From Sesamum alatum (taxonomy: Eukaryota > Streptophyta > Magnoliopsida > Lamiales > Pedaliaceae), in the NCBI GenBank assembly GCA_034509735.1, contig JACGWO010000006.1:15192645-15256644 (forward strand): a stretch of 64,000 nucleotides of DNA, given 5' to 3'. Within the stretch, counting starts at the first letter, position 1. Every line of letters begins with the position of its first letter. The notes beneath the pieces were generated by a model. It was given only the letters and a program-made list of their open reading frames with translations. It did not search any database and had not been told where the DNA came from. Shown here piece by piece: positions 26,171 through 38,449 of this stretch. A program made the translations under genes and the position numbers.

Positions 26171-26638
26171 TACTCCCTTACAGTTGACACAATGGTCCAA
26201 AAGATGAGATTGAAAACTCCTAGCAAAATTATGACCAAAGGTAAAACCGGACAAAAGGATTATATGGGCGGAGGATTCCTGCATGTCAAAAAGTTCTTTC
26301 CAGACAGTTATAGAGCACAGTGCCCATATAACCCAGAACCCAACAATCCATATAGCCATCATAAGAAAAAACGAGATCAACACAATGCAAGGCCCCAAAC
26401 CAGATTCAATCAGCCAACAAGAGCAATAACATGCCACAGAAATGACACAATAACAAGAGTGACAGGAGCAACTAGCCGAATATAAAAAGCACAGTAAAGA
26501 TATCAGGCAACAGGAAATAATCAAAGCGAACAGAGGTAAAGCAAGCAGAGGAAACAGCACGCCGACAGCAGGCATAACGAAGAGAGGAACAGAGTACCAG
26601 CAGTTTCAGCTGCTAGAAAGAGGCTGGAACTGGTGGTA

Positions 26639-29600
26639 CTACTGGCGAGCAACACGAATGGAAGGGAAATTCAGTCTGTCAAGATGAACTATACCTGCTA
26701 ATTTACCTCTAAGTTGATTACCTGATAGGACGTATGAGTTTTCCTCCAGGCAGGCTTGATTGGCCAAGTGATCTGCTGCTTGATTTCCTTCCCTAAAGAT
26801 GTGGGATATGTTGTATTCCAACTGTTGCAAATGATCCCTAATACATTGAAGCGTGTTCTGGAGCATCCAGGCCCCTTTATACGGGCCTGAAATTAATTGA
26901 ATAATGCAGTCAACGTCAACTTCAATCCATATTTTGCGTATGCCTCTCTCTGCGCAGAGTTGAAGGCCTTTAAGCAGTGCTTGCAACTCTGCTTGTATGG
27001 TGGAGGAATGGCCCAGGTACTCTTGATAAGCAAAGATGACGTGCCCCTGGTGATACCTAAGAATGCCTCCGACACCAGACGGTCTCGGATTACCTTTAGA
27101 GGCTCCATCTGTGTTGAGCTTCATCCATCTAACCGGTGGCTTTGTCCAGGAGACAACAATGATATTCTGAGAGTGTTTCTTCGGGATAGCTAGAATTTTG
27201 AGTGAGCTAGCCACTATCATGTCTCCCTTGATATGGAAAAGCTTTTAGGAGATTAGTCCTTGAAGAATGTGAAGATGTGACTGTGGTGATCTTACTAGTC
27301 AGCTCTTGAGGCAGGGCTTGTAGAAGTTTTTCAGTGTTCCATTGTTTATTTCTCCAGAAGCATTTGACTGGGGTGTAATCAGGATAGATGTTCCTTGTTA
27401 TCTCAACAAGGGTCTCTTTTGGGAGCCACCAGTCATTCCAAAAATCTATATCACCACTTCCCAAAGACCAGAAGATGTTTTTGTGGGCTTTCTCCCTCAC
27501 CAAGCACAACCTTTTTCATATTGGAGATTCACTTTTCGTAACCCTAGTATTTGCTGGAGATTTCTTGTTGCAATACTTTTTTCTGAGGAAAGTAGCCCAC
27601 AAAGAGTTATTAGCTCTAGATCTCCACCAGAGCTTGTGGGAAAAGGAGGTTACCACATCCCTAATATTTTTGACTCCAAGTCCTCCTTCTTCCGTGGGGA
27701 AACAGATATTATACCATTTAGTCCAGTGGATTCTCCTCTAACCTTCTTTGGAGCCCCAAAAATATCTGGCCATAAGTTGTTCAATCTTCTGGATGACTCC
27801 TAGAGGTGGGTTGAGGACTTGTAGAAGGTATATAGGCATTGGCTGAGAGTACACTCTTAATGAGTTGAAGTCGCCCACCAAACGTAAGGAATCTGTGCTC
27901 CCAACCTGCAAGTTTGTTGCGAATTTTAATAGTGAGGTCCTCAAACAATATTTTCTTTTTGTTACCTTTGTTGAGAGGGGCTCCGAGGTACGTGATTGGG
28001 AGGGATTTAAGGCTGAATCCTGTGATACTCATAATTCTTTGCGCTATAAGGTTAGCTTTTTTCCTAGGGACGAAGGAGCTCTTGGAGGGGTTAACCTTTT
28101 GTCCCGAAACCAGTTCATATTCCTGCAGAAAGTTCATGAGATTGATTAGGCTTTGTTCCTCACAATTGGTTAATATAATAATGTCATCAGCATAAGTAAG
28201 GTGTGAGATTTTAGTGGTACTCTTTGTTTTGTAAAGCATGCTTGGGTTTTGAAGGAAGAGATGTTCCAACCCTCTTGATAGTGCTTCCGCAGCAATAATG
28301 AAAAGGGCAGGTGATAATGGGTCGCCCTGTCTCAAGCCTTGAGAAGATTTAAAAAATCCGCTTGTTTCCCCATTGACTAAAACTGTGAACCAACAATTTT
28401 TGAGTGACTGTCGGATGAGGTATATGAGCTGGTTGGGAAACCCATGTGTTGCATAACTGCATAGAGGAATCGCCAACGAATTCTATCGTACTCCTTCTGC
28501 ATGTCCAGTTTAACGACCAAATTTCCCTTGCTGTATCTCCTGCCAAGGTCATGCACTAGTTCCTACGCGAGAAGGATATTGTCACTAATGAGCCTGCCAG
28601 GAACAAATGCACTCTGGGATGGGGAGATAAGAGTGGGCAGAGCATGTGCAATCTTTCTGTAGAGCAGCTTGGTGATAATTTTGTTCGTCACATTGCATAG
28701 GGAGATAGGTCTGTACTCGGACCAGGATTGAAGAGAGTCCACCTTGGGTATCAGAGTTATGGTTGTAGCAATGTAGCTTCTAGGCATGGGGTTGCCTCTA
28801 AAGAAATCGTGAGCTGCCTCCAGCAGGTCTTGGGAGATAAAATCCCAGCATTCTGGTAGAAAACCGAGTTGAAGCTATCAGGACCAGCGACGTTGTGTTT
28901 ATCAATGCAGAAAACAACCTTTTTCAGTTCTTCAAGGGTTGGCAAGGTGTGAAGCTTCTGGAGGACATCTCTTGGAATTTGGGGAATTGAAAGGGGAAGC
29001 TGATGTCTCTCCAGGAGACCGATTACCAGTAAGGAGGCATTCGAATAATTCTGAGGCTGAGGTCTTGATGAGGGTGGGGTCAGTGATTTCCACATCATTC
29101 CTCATGATTCTGTGAATTCTAGCTCGGAATCTATTCTTTTTGACCAAGTAGTGGAAAAATTGTGTGTTCCTCTCTCCTTCCAAGAGCCACTTGCAACGAC
29201 TTTTTTGTTTCCAAAACGTTTCTTCAATTGATAGTGCTTGGATCAGCTCTGCATTTTTCTTCTTCAAATCCATAAGATTTCTTTCAGAGGGAAACCTGTC
29301 AAAGGATTTTTCAGCATTAGTGGCCTTGCTCTTGGCTTGATCCACCTCGTTGAAGATGTTACCAAAGGTGTTTCTATTCCATTCCTTGAGGAGACCTTTG
29401 ATCCTATATAGCTTTTGCTGGAATTTGTACATCCCAGTGCCAGATATAGGGGAGCACCAATTCTGCTTAACAGTTAAATTGAAATCTGGGTGTTTGATCC
29501 ACATATTCTGGAACCTGAACGATGTTGGGCATCTTCTTCTTGGTTAGAAGCTGAAATGAGTAGTGGGTGGTGGTCTGAAGTGCGTCTGGCTAGGTGGGAG

Positions 29601-30216
29601 ACTCTGGTGCAGTTGAAGGTTTTAGACCATTCTCTAGAATAAAGAACTCTATCGAGTTCTTCTCCATACTCTGTTGTTTGTCAAAGTGAAGGGAGAGCCC
29701 TCGAAGCCCGCATCCATGAGGTCGGTATCAAGGATCATATCACCAAAATCCTCCATGGGGCCCTGATGATCCACATTTCTACCCTGATTTTCAGATGCAC
29801 TAAGAATAGTGTTGAAATCCCCTCCAACTAGCCAAGGTGTTTCTATATCAGCAATCTGGCTAAGTTCCTCCCATAATGTTCTTGTCGCTGTTCTACAACA
29901 TTTTGCGTAGATGAAAGTGCAGAACACCTCCTTTGGGATAATACCAGAGAAGATACTTTAATATGAAGAAATTGGGCATTATCTATCATCACCGTCACAT
30001 TAGTGGCATGGAGGCAAAACACCATATCTTATTATTACTATTAGAACATGCAAAGTTAAAACCTAGTTTACGAACAAACAAATTATCATTTAATTGAACG
30101 AAAGGTTCTAAACAAAACTAGGATATGAGGTTTATGATCGGCAAGCATATCAAAAGTATTTTTTGTTTAGAAGTTTTACCAACGCCTCTAACATTCCATA
30201 GTAAGATTTTGATCAT
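26639..30216 (-). pseudogene. LINE A ORF2: endonuclease, reverse transcriptase, RNase H
   Basis: It starts at ATG 30,216, overlapping the ORF1 stop (TAATG), with MIKILLWNVRGV, an intact endonuclease N-terminus. Endonuclease blocks TPWLVGGDFNTIL and GSPFTLTNNRVWRR follow (about 29,650-29,850). The RT has [37 protein letters not shown] and an intact YADD in LTYADDIIIL (28,190). The C-terminal RNase H (about 26,700-27,160) has KLNTDGASKGNPRPSG, AELQALLKGLQL and REGNQAADHLAN. Frameshifts and a 0.55-kb deletion between the RT and RNase H make it non-functional. The RNase H domain is a known late acquisition of plant L1 elements. Confidence 0.9.
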
Positions 30217-31450
30217 TAGGATATACAGATGGAGGATGATCTTGTGCTCCTTTACAGGAGGGAGTAAGAGCTCGTACCTTGGGTTTTTTTACCTTTGGCT
30301 GTGTGAGGTTTTTTGGATGAGGACGTTTCCTCTTCAGATTTATTTCTTTTAATGTTTTTGGGCCCAGGCAGAATCAGCTAGGATAGCCTCTTGAAGCATG
30401 TTTTTCATGTCCTGGCTGGTATGTTCCTTGGCTCCCTGAGCTTCCAAAGACGGGCTTCTAAGTTGGAGATCTAGTGTGGTATCTGAGTCGTCAGGGTGGG
30501 ATGTTTTGGTGCTCTGTGCCTGACTCTGATCTTCTTCCTCTTCCATGTTGGAGAGGGTCTGGAATCTGTTGAATATAGGGGTGCAACTCTCATCCTCTAC
30601 AGCAGGGGGGATTTGTTTGATACCTGAGTTCGTTCTCACGCTGGAGGTGGTTTGGTCATGTCCCAGGTGCTTGCATATGGCGCAGTATTGTGGCCAATTT
30701 TCGTATATAACACCTTGCCTGATGGTAATATCTTCGAACTCCAGGAAAATGGCTTGAGTTTTAGGCGCAGTGAGGTCAAGTTCCACACAGACTCGTGCCA
30801 GACTCGGTCGAGTAAGGTCGGCAGTGGGTTCATCCATTCTCAAAGGTTTGCCAATCAGTTTGGCAATACTGAAGAGTGCCCTTTTCTCGAACAGGTGGCA
30901 AGGGAGCTCAGGGTACTTCACTCAGACAGGCGCAATTGGAGACTCAATTTGAGGGTTGAAGGTGGGGGTCCATTTGAAAACTCTCATGTGGAAACTATCA
31001 AAGTCCATTTCTCCTTGAGCCATATTTTGGAGTAATCTTCTTCGTGAGTGAGGTGGATAAGGACGTGTTTCAAGTTTATGACCCCCACTGTAACATTTCC
31101 TCGCAGTCCCAGCTTGATGATGCGATTCCTGCGGAAATTGAGGTTGGGGAGATCTTGTGCAAATTTGCCAACAAGGGCAAACTTCAGTCTCTCGGCCAGT
31201 ATGGAAGTCTCGTCCTTAGAAAATGAGATGCCTGGTTCTCCTTTGAAAAAGGAAGCTTTTTCCCATGCTTGAGCATGCTTCTTCATTGAAAGTCTTTTTT
31301 TTGCTGCTCGAGATGGATCGAATTGGAAGTGGGCGACTGAAAATTGTTGGACCACATTAGAATAAGAGCGTTTGGTTGGTGGCGCGGCGGTGTTGGGGGA
31401 GGCGGAGGTGGGTCAGGGGGTTTAGATCGAGAAGAGGTGGGGTCAGCCAT
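30216..31450 (-). pseudogene. LINE A ORF1 (DUF4283-like, CCHC knuckle), internally deleted
   Basis: ATG at 31,450 gives MADPTSSRSKPPDPPPPPP. The body (30,650-31,260) has ISFSKDETSILAERLKFALV, LRGNVTVGVINLKHVL and a CAICKHLGHDQTT knuckle whose last Cys codon is changed in this copy. The C-terminal part (30,240-30,560) is joined to the knuckle after a deletion relative to LINE B. Its product would bind the LINE RNA. There are frameshifts near 31,350. Confidence 0.85.
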
Positions 31451-31680
31451 GGAGCATCTGAAATCGCCGGTGGGTTGGGGGGAAAGGTTGCGGAGGGGGG
31501 AAAGGGGGCGCGTGAGGTTGGGGGGGGGGAACAGGGGACAGTTGAGGAGAGGGGGGGGGAAAGAATCACCGGAGGGTGGGGTTCCGGCGCAGTGGGCGGT
31601 GCCGGAAGGTGGGGGAGGGGATGAAGGCCGACGGTGACTGTGTGAGAAACTCCACCTTCTCCTTACCCAAAAGTTACACC

Positions 31681-32880
31681 TATTTAACCTAGCGTACCGC
31701 TCTTTCTCTTTCAAGATCTAAATCACTATTTTCAAGTTCCGTTCATAATCTCCCTATTCCTCGAATCCGCAAAGTTGTCATCTATCATACTACCGCAAAT
31801 TAACCCAAACTCTCTTGACGTTAATGTTCGACTCATCAATTTCAAGAACGCCATCAATGCATTCGTTAATCTAAAAAGGCATTACTAAAAACTTATAATG
31901 GCCATAACGAGTATGAAATGCTATTTTAAGTGTATCCTCCTATGCTATCATCAATTACCAATAACTAAGCCTCAGATCAACCTTAAAAAAAAATGGTAGC
32001 TCCTTCCAACTGACCTAACAAATCATTAATTCTTGGTACTAAGTATTTAGTCTTCATTGTCACCTAAGTCAATTGCTATAATCAGTACACTATCTTATAT
32101 TGTCATTATTATCTTTCACAAACAATACTAGTACTCCCCCATAGTAAAGTACGCGATCTAATGAATTCATCTCTAATAATTCTTCTATTTGCTTCTTAAG
32201 CTCCTACAATTCTACTGGAGCTATTCTATATGACACAATTTAAATAGGCGATGTCCCAAGAAACAATCTCTATTTCATAATTTACTTTCCGATGAGGTGG
32301 TAACCCAGGTAATTCCTCAGGAAACAAACATAAGAGAATTCTCTAATTATAGGAACATTTAATACCCCATGACTAAGTACATTAGCTAAATATACCTCAC
32401 GCCCTTCTTTAACTAAATTTTAACATAATCACTATAAAATTAAATATTTGGGTATGACTTTACCTTCTCCATAATTACCGTACTCATTGACTTCTACTAC
32501 CACTTTCTTTATTTAACGGTCAACAATAGCGTGTACTCGAGATAATTGTTCCATTCCCAAGATAACGTCAAAGCTCTCTAAGGTTTATCTTAATAAAATT
32601 TGCACGTAGTATAACACTATTTACTACCACAAAACAAAATCTTACTACTGTATTGAGGTATAATTCACAATAAGAGGTATAGATACACATCTCATCGCTT
32701 AAGTATTCTACATCCCCATGTACAAACTTTAATGATTCCTTTGGGTCAGCAGCATGTTCACCTAATATTTCATCCTATATGAAACTCATATGCACTTGGA
32801 TTCATAATATATATTTCAAGTACTCAATACTACCACTATTCACCAAATATTTTCAGAGAATCTAATCCCTGCTCTGATAA
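31681..32880 (-). pseudogene. Gypsy polymerase 5' part: protease-like stretch and RT N-terminal half
   Basis: The minus strand reads DVILGMEQLSRVHAIVD near 32,545 (protease end), then APVELEELKKQIEELLEMN near 32,190, LFVKDNNDN near 32,110 and YARLNRCNFWV next to the LINE. These are the usual gypsy blocks in order. The LINE split the RT between CNFWV and VTLG. Stops are frequent. No gag is recognisable toward the LTR. Confidence 0.75.
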
Positions 32881-32882
32881 CA
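32868..32882 (-). other. Primer-binding site of the gypsy element
   Basis: TGTTATCAGAGCAGG on the minus strand, five bases inside the 5' LTR, resembles the initiator-tRNA-Met primer site TGGTATCAGAGC. Confidence 0.75.
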
Positions 32883-33488
32883 CTCAATGTAGCACCCCCT
32901 ACAGCATTATACTTTAATACCACTAATTATAATACATCCTCCATAATTAAACCCATTTTATAATAAATTTATATTAAAAGCAATAAATCTCAAAATACAG
33001 AATTCAATCAAAAATCTAATATCTGTAGTTATGTAGCTAGAGATCTCAACCCAAGATGTCACTGCTGACCCACCAAATAAGACTGATGGCACGGCTTATG
33101 ATCCAATTCAGCTAGTCACTGTGACTTATATCCTGAAAAGTATTGGTAAGGGATGAGTTGCCTACTCAATAAGTATAGCTAATTAGTATATATATATATA
33201 TACATACACATGCACACTAGGAGAAATTCCATGCAATTGACACTAACCAACAATCATCCATCCTGCAATTATCACGAAATTACAAAATAACCAATACTAA
33301 TAACCATAAATTGATACACAACATAATATACTCAAATTACAGTTTATTCTTTTAGGGCCCTACTTAACCAAGCTGGAGTACATCACTCAATGGTTTTTGC
33401 TGGCCATCATCCCCTCATTCATAATATCTCTTCTCTTTTTTTTTTTTTTCCCCCTCGGTACCACACAACACACAGCTCGTATGATACC

Positions 33489-35482
33489 TGAAAGGAATTG
33501 TGGATCGCCCCGGGAAAAGCGCGAATGCGGAAGCGCGGTATAATTAAAAAAATAAATGCGGAATTTAAACATGCTTTAAATTAAAGAACACGTTTCAAAG
33601 GGGTGTGCCTTTGAAATTCCCGGGTGTTCGGTGTATCTCATGAATAATAAAACATAAAAGAATCATGGAGGCCATAGGGCAGAAAATTAAAAAGGGACGA
33701 AAATCATAAACGAGACCTACCCATTGTCGTTTTCGTCTTCAACGGCTACACGCGTTGTTCCCCGTTTTGCACCAAGATCTCGTTCTTGAGACCCTCCAAA
33801 TCGTGACACACGATCCACCCACGTATCTTGCACGTCGTGCTAGCAACGAACAAGTTTATATTTTGGAGTGGATGAATCAACAACTCGTTATGAATTAACG
33901 GTATTGATTCATCAAGTTCTAATGTTCCAAGAACAAGAGAACAAAGAAAAATAATTTTCTTGGAGTGTGTGAGAGAGAGAGGGCGGACGAGATAGAGGGA
34001 GAGAGAGCCGAGTTGTGTGTGTGTGTGTTGTGTGTGTTGGAATTTCATCATCCTTCAACTTGTAGGATGCTAGGGGTTTATATAGAAGAGGAGTTTAATC
34101 CTCTTTAAAACTCCTCTTTTAAGAACTCTAATTTGACTAGGATTTTGACCTAGTCAAAGTCCTAGTCAAAGTAGTGTTTTGACCTAGTCAAAACAATCCT
34201 AGCCATCCATCTCTCCCATTGATCTCAACCGTTGATTTAATTTAATTTAATGGAATATTTAAAACCTATTTAAATATTTCCAAGAGGCTAAAAATAAATA
34301 TAAATATTATTTAAGCCCATTAAATAAATCCCTTTGATAAATCTAATTTATCAATTTAATTCCTTATATCTAATAGAAGGAATTATTTCTCCAAGAAAAA
34401 TAGAGGACCCGATTAAATCCAATTTAATCATTCCTTCACTCCAATATTTAATTCCTAATTAAATATCTAAATGTGTGTGGATAGTGTGTGACTCTTTAGG
34501 TTCACCTTTCAGCTAGACTTGGTCGGATTCCTAGAATCCTTCCGTTACCATGGGTGGCCATCTAGCAACGGTCCATGGCACTAGAGACTAGGTGAAATAT
34601 TCAGGGATGAACATTTAGGCTCTAACAGTACACTTGTCCTTCTGTCTTCGGTCTCATCACTTAGAGTCTAGGGCACGGAAAATGCAGGTACCCATTTTGG
34701 ACCTAAGTGTTGGTCTGTCCTCACTAAACGCCGCAAGGGAATCCTTCCCTTCTGTTCAGTCACTGTGGCCACAGTTTTAGGGACAAGACCTAGAGTATAT
34801 ATGAGACTCAACTGCCAAAACCTATTGACAGGAGACATATCCTTTCTTGGAAACTACTGTCACTTTGCACACCAGAACTGCACTAGACATGGCTTATGAC
34901 TACCAAAGAGAATTCTGGCAATCTCTCACCATACCTAAGATACAGCCCTGATATACAGGTAAACTCAGCAATTCCTCAAGTCAAAGGACTTGACCTGTAC
35001 CGTTGGAACCGGGAATACACGTCATACCTTGCTGACCATACTCAAGGCCCTCCGTAAGACGGTTCCCGCGAGTCACCTCAGTCAGCTGCGTCCTAGCATG
35101 CTAACCCACTAACACTGCTTAGACGACCCTCGTCACCCGTCGATGAAACACGATAGCAGGTGCTTAGTGCAAGTCTCAAATGGAATCCCGGTACCCATTT
35201 TCGGGATTCCTTGACTTGGAGATTTCCGGACTGATTCGGGAAGACTGATTCCATGGACCTACCTCCAAGCGTAGTCCCAGTCCCCGAAATTGATTCTCAG
35301 TCCGTGGGCTTTGTTTGCGTAGTGAACAGATATAGAAAACAGATATAAGTGAACACAAACAAAGTAATGCCAAATGAAATTCACTTCTTTATTCATTAAT
35401 GATTTATCAAACACCTATAATTGTCTAGACATAGGTTACATATACCCGCCAAAGTTGGCTTACATGGTGACCTATTCTAACA
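33489..35482 (-). mobile_element. Solo LTR, 1994 bp, inside the gypsy LTR
   Basis: It starts TGAAAGGAATTG and ends CTATTCTAACA on the plus strand (TG..CA ends) with a perfect 5-bp duplication ATACC at 33,484-33,488 and 35,483-35,487. No internal region is present, so it arose by recombination between LTRs. The minus strand start TGTTAGAATAGG and the internal block around 34,545-34,600 are related to the solo LTR at 42,724-44,938. It carries a TATA-like box near 34,076-34,086 and a GT microsatellite at 34,014-34,040. Confidence 0.92.
34133..34191 (-). promoter_or_regulatory. Cluster of six W-box (TTGAC) cores upstream of the LTR TATA box
   Basis: TTGAC or its complement occurs at 34,133, 34,145, 34,153, 34,165, 34,179 and 34,187, arranged in palindromes such as TTTTGACCTAGTCAAAAC. 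The putative TATA box (CTATATAAACC, minus) lies about 50-60 bp downstream in LTR orientation. TTGAC is the core bound by WRKY factors; binding here is inferred. Confidence 0.5.
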
Positions 35483-36461
35483 ATACCCTCCATCAATGAT
35501 ACCACACAGCACGCAACTCATATGATATCCATCATCGATCATACCACACAACACACAGCTCGTATGATATGTCACATCATCGCTACTGGCCAATGACAGC
35601 ACACAACTCGTCATTAGTCATATTATCATAAGCCATTGTAGTATGCCCTCTAGTTAGGTAAGCCATCTCTTTATCTCAATTCACAATGTTCTCATCAATA
35701 ATCTCATAATTCATTTTTTATTCAACAATCAAAACCCCATCAATAACTTCATCGTTCAGTTTTATTTAATAATCAAATAGAGTACACACACTTATCCATC
35801 TAACTTCTACACCATAACCATATATAAACACATAATAACAATTTCACAAGGCAACCATATAATCTAGACAAATGCGCAATCATTAAAAATTCATGTATAC
35901 TAACAACATCTATATATATATATATATATAATCCAGTTAACAATACTTACATCAAATCCCAAAACGATTACATTAGTAAAAGGAGCTGATCAATCCTCTA
36001 CTTTATCCTCATGTCCTGTTTCGAAATCGTCGGAGAAGAAAAGAAAACGCCGAGACGAGAGTTAAAATAAACTTTGGCCTTAACTTTTCTTAAATGAACT
36101 TTGGCCTTAACTTTTCTTGTTATTATCAAATGCATATGAGAGAAGAAATGTTAGCCTTGCAAAGTTACAATTATTGGCTAATGAGGGTGGCAACCATGTG
36201 CTTATTCTCATCCTAATTCTACACACACATTATATATATATATATATATATATATTAACTTCTATTAAAATCTAACTTTATCCTCAAATTTAATTTATAT
36301 AATTTTGATCCCAAATATTTTATAAAGCTCCAATTTAGTCCTTTGAAGTGTTAATATATATTCAAATTTCAATTTAGGACTTATAATTAAATATATATTT
36401 TCTTAATAATTACTAATTAGCCTCTCAATAAAGTATAAAAATCTATGGACGTCACAATTTG

Positions 36462-36750
36462 TATTTATGTATATATATATATATATGTATATACAGAGAG
36501 AGAGGGGGCAAATCTGGGAGGCGGCTGGCGACGGGAGAGGGGGCGGGACGGCAGATCTGGAAGGACGAGGAGGGGGTAGCGGGGGGGAAGGAAGAGGGTG
36601 GGCGAGACGGGGTGGCAGAATTGGAAGGATTGCGACGAGGAGGGGGTGCGAGCGGGGGGAGGGGGGTGAAGATGAGAGGGCGTGACGGAGAGGGGAAGAT
36701 GAGAGGGCGCGACCGCGACCGCGGCGGGGGGGGGGGGGGGGAGATGAGAC
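36462..36750. repeat. GA- and G-rich low-complexity DNA, left of the hAT element
   Basis: GAGAGAG and GGGCGAGACGGGG-like runs end in an uninterrupted G tract at about 36,726-36,741. They continue at 39,627-39,760 beyond the hAT insertion and were one block before it inserted. Open frames here are compositional. Confidence 0.7.
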
Positions 36751-38129
36751 TAGGGGTGGCAGATGAGTCGAGCCGGCTCGATTTTGAGCTCGACTCGAGC
36801 TTCCAACGAGCTTGAGCTCGCGCCAAAATTTCTCCGCTCATAAGCTCGCGAACCGACTCGCGAGCTTTTTCCTTTTTTTTTTATATTTATTTTTTATTTT
36901 TAAGATTTTTATATATTTAACTCCATATTCAACACTACATCAACTTTATATTCAAAATTAACCATATATTATAAGTATTAATCAGTATCATATATTATCA
37001 TTTTGCATAATAATAAAATATGGTACTTTTATTTGTATATTTAATCTGTATACAAAAACTAGCTTAACCAACAATTTAGTAAGTTTTAGTATTCTTTTGT
37101 AATCTCTTATACTTTTAATAATTATTTAATATGACACATAAATTTTATGTTATATTTAATATTCATTTGTAATCGCTTGTACTTTTTTAAATTTACAATA
37201 TCTAACAATTAACTTATAATTTTTTTATATCTATTTGTAAGTATATATTTATACCAAGATATGTAATATGAAATATAATAATCTATTTTATTACTTATAA
37301 ACTTATGTCAAAATTTGATGATTCTAAAGATAACAATAATAAAAATAATGGTTGAACAATGTTAATTATTTTTATTTGTTATTTTATTATATATATATAT
37401 ATATAATGAGATCAATCATTATTAGGTAGTTGGTACTTGGTACTTTATCTTACAAAATTTATCTTTTTATTTTTGTATAGTTGAATGATATAAAATTTAA
37501 ATCATCATCAATTTAAATTTTTTTTTATCTAATGAGCTCAACAACTTTGGAAGCAACTTATGTTTAATAATTAACATATATAATATTTTTTATAATTAAT
37601 ATAATAATATTAAAAATAACAATAACAAAAATATACTTTTAATTTATTTAATATGTATTTAATATACTTTTTCATAATTAATATAATAATCTTAAAAATA
37701 ACAATAATATTATTAATTATTATATATTTATTAATAAAAATAAATATTTAATAAACCCTAAAATTAGAATTAGAAAGCTAATCTTACCTTTTCCTTACAT
37801 CAGAACTTTACTTCTTCCCCAAATCCCCAAAATCCCAACCCACATTAAGCCCTAAAAAGCTAAACCCCAAAATCAAGTCCTCCACGCTGACGCTGTCGCA
37901 CCGCCTTCGTCGGTAGCCTCGGCGCGTCTCCACCTTCTTCGTCCAGTAGCTCCAGTGCAGGTGATTTTTCTCATTCTTCTCACAACAACCACCACTCTCC
38001 TTTGTTGATGCCTGAAATTTTTTGGTAGTATAAGAAGATTAGGGTGTTTATGCCTGAAACTTTCTGTTAGTATAAGGAGATTAGGGTGTTATATTTAATG
38101 TTAGGGTGTTAGTATATAAAACATGTTTT

Positions 38130-38410
38130 GTTAGTATAAAAGAGGCAGCATTTGTAGATATTTAATTTTTTGGTTGTTAGTTTGTTGCTGTGTTTAAACA
38201 GAGGCAGCAAAATGCTACGTCTGTTACAAACTAACAGAGGCAGCATTTTGCTGCCTCTGTTTTTTTCTGTTTGCTGCCTCTGTTCATAACAGAGGCAACA
38301 TTTGCAGGTATGAGTTTGTCATTGATTTCTTTATATTTTTGTGCCTCTGTTATATTCTTGTCATTGATTTCTTGTTATTGATTTCTTTTTGTTTTTCTGC
38401 CTCTGTTACA
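38130..38410. repeat. Cluster of ACAGAGGCAGCA repeats and hairpin in the hAT element
   Basis: The motif ACAGAGGCAGC or its complement GCTGCCTCTGT recurs about eight times, some copies diverged. At 38,233-38,261 two copies form a perfect inverted repeat with 13-bp arms (AACAGAGGCAGCA) and a 3-base loop. It lies in the leader or intron just before the transposase start. Confidence 0.8.
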
Positions 38411-38449
38411 TTCTTGTCATTGATTTTTTTTTTTTGTTTTTGTGCAGAT

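Larger units (their letters stand above)
25984..31664 (-). mobile_element. L1-type LINE copy A, full ends but two internal deletions
   Basis: It is inserted in the gypsy RT with target duplication ACCCAAAGTTACACC at 25,969-25,983 and the same with one extra A at 31,665-31,680. The 3' tail is a T-rich run on the plus strand (25,984-25,996). It is the same family as 49,392-56,249 and slightly longer at the 5' end. It lacks about 0.6 kb of ORF1 and about 0.55 kb of the RT-to-RNase H linker. It contains ORF1, ORF2 and a 3' UTR with palindromes. Confidence 0.95.
21154..36456 (-). mobile_element. Ty3/gypsy LTR retrotransposon, chromovirus-like, defective
   Basis: Two long terminal repeats (21,154-22,666 and 32,888-36,456) bound degraded gypsy polymerase DNA on the minus strand. 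A perfect 5-bp duplication ATTTG flanks the whole element (21,149-21,153 and 36,457-36,461). In element orientation it starts TGTGACGTCC and ends TGCTTCA on the left copy. The internal region carries a protease-like stretch, reverse transcriptase split by a LINE, and a chromodomain-like end. No gag region is visible between the primer site and the protease, so it is probably deleted. Confidence 0.92.
32888..36456 (-). repeat. 5' LTR of the gypsy element, interrupted by a solo LTR
   Basis: It begins TGTAGCACCCCC on the plus strand and ends GACGTCACA. Without the 1994-bp insertion and its 5-bp duplication it is about 1570 bp, close to the other LTR. Confidence 0.92.

Noticed and set aside
26051..26575. 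174-codon hydrophobic open frame on the minus strand
   Set aside because: It lies in the LINE A 3' UTR. The matching region of LINE B (from about 55,650) is stopped after about 34 codons, so it is not a conserved third frame.
31283..31714. Proline- or glycine-rich open frames on both strands
   Set aside because: They come from the C-rich LINE 5' UTR and ORF1 start; the same occurs at 49,342-49,713. Composition, not a separate gene.
33489..35482. Complete LTR retrotransposon
   Set aside because: TG..CA ends and a 5-bp duplication enclose a single LTR; there is no second LTR, primer site or coding region.
36452..36841. Long proline/serine-rich and glycine/arginine-rich frames
   Set aside because: Low-complexity purine-rich DNA that runs into the hAT end.
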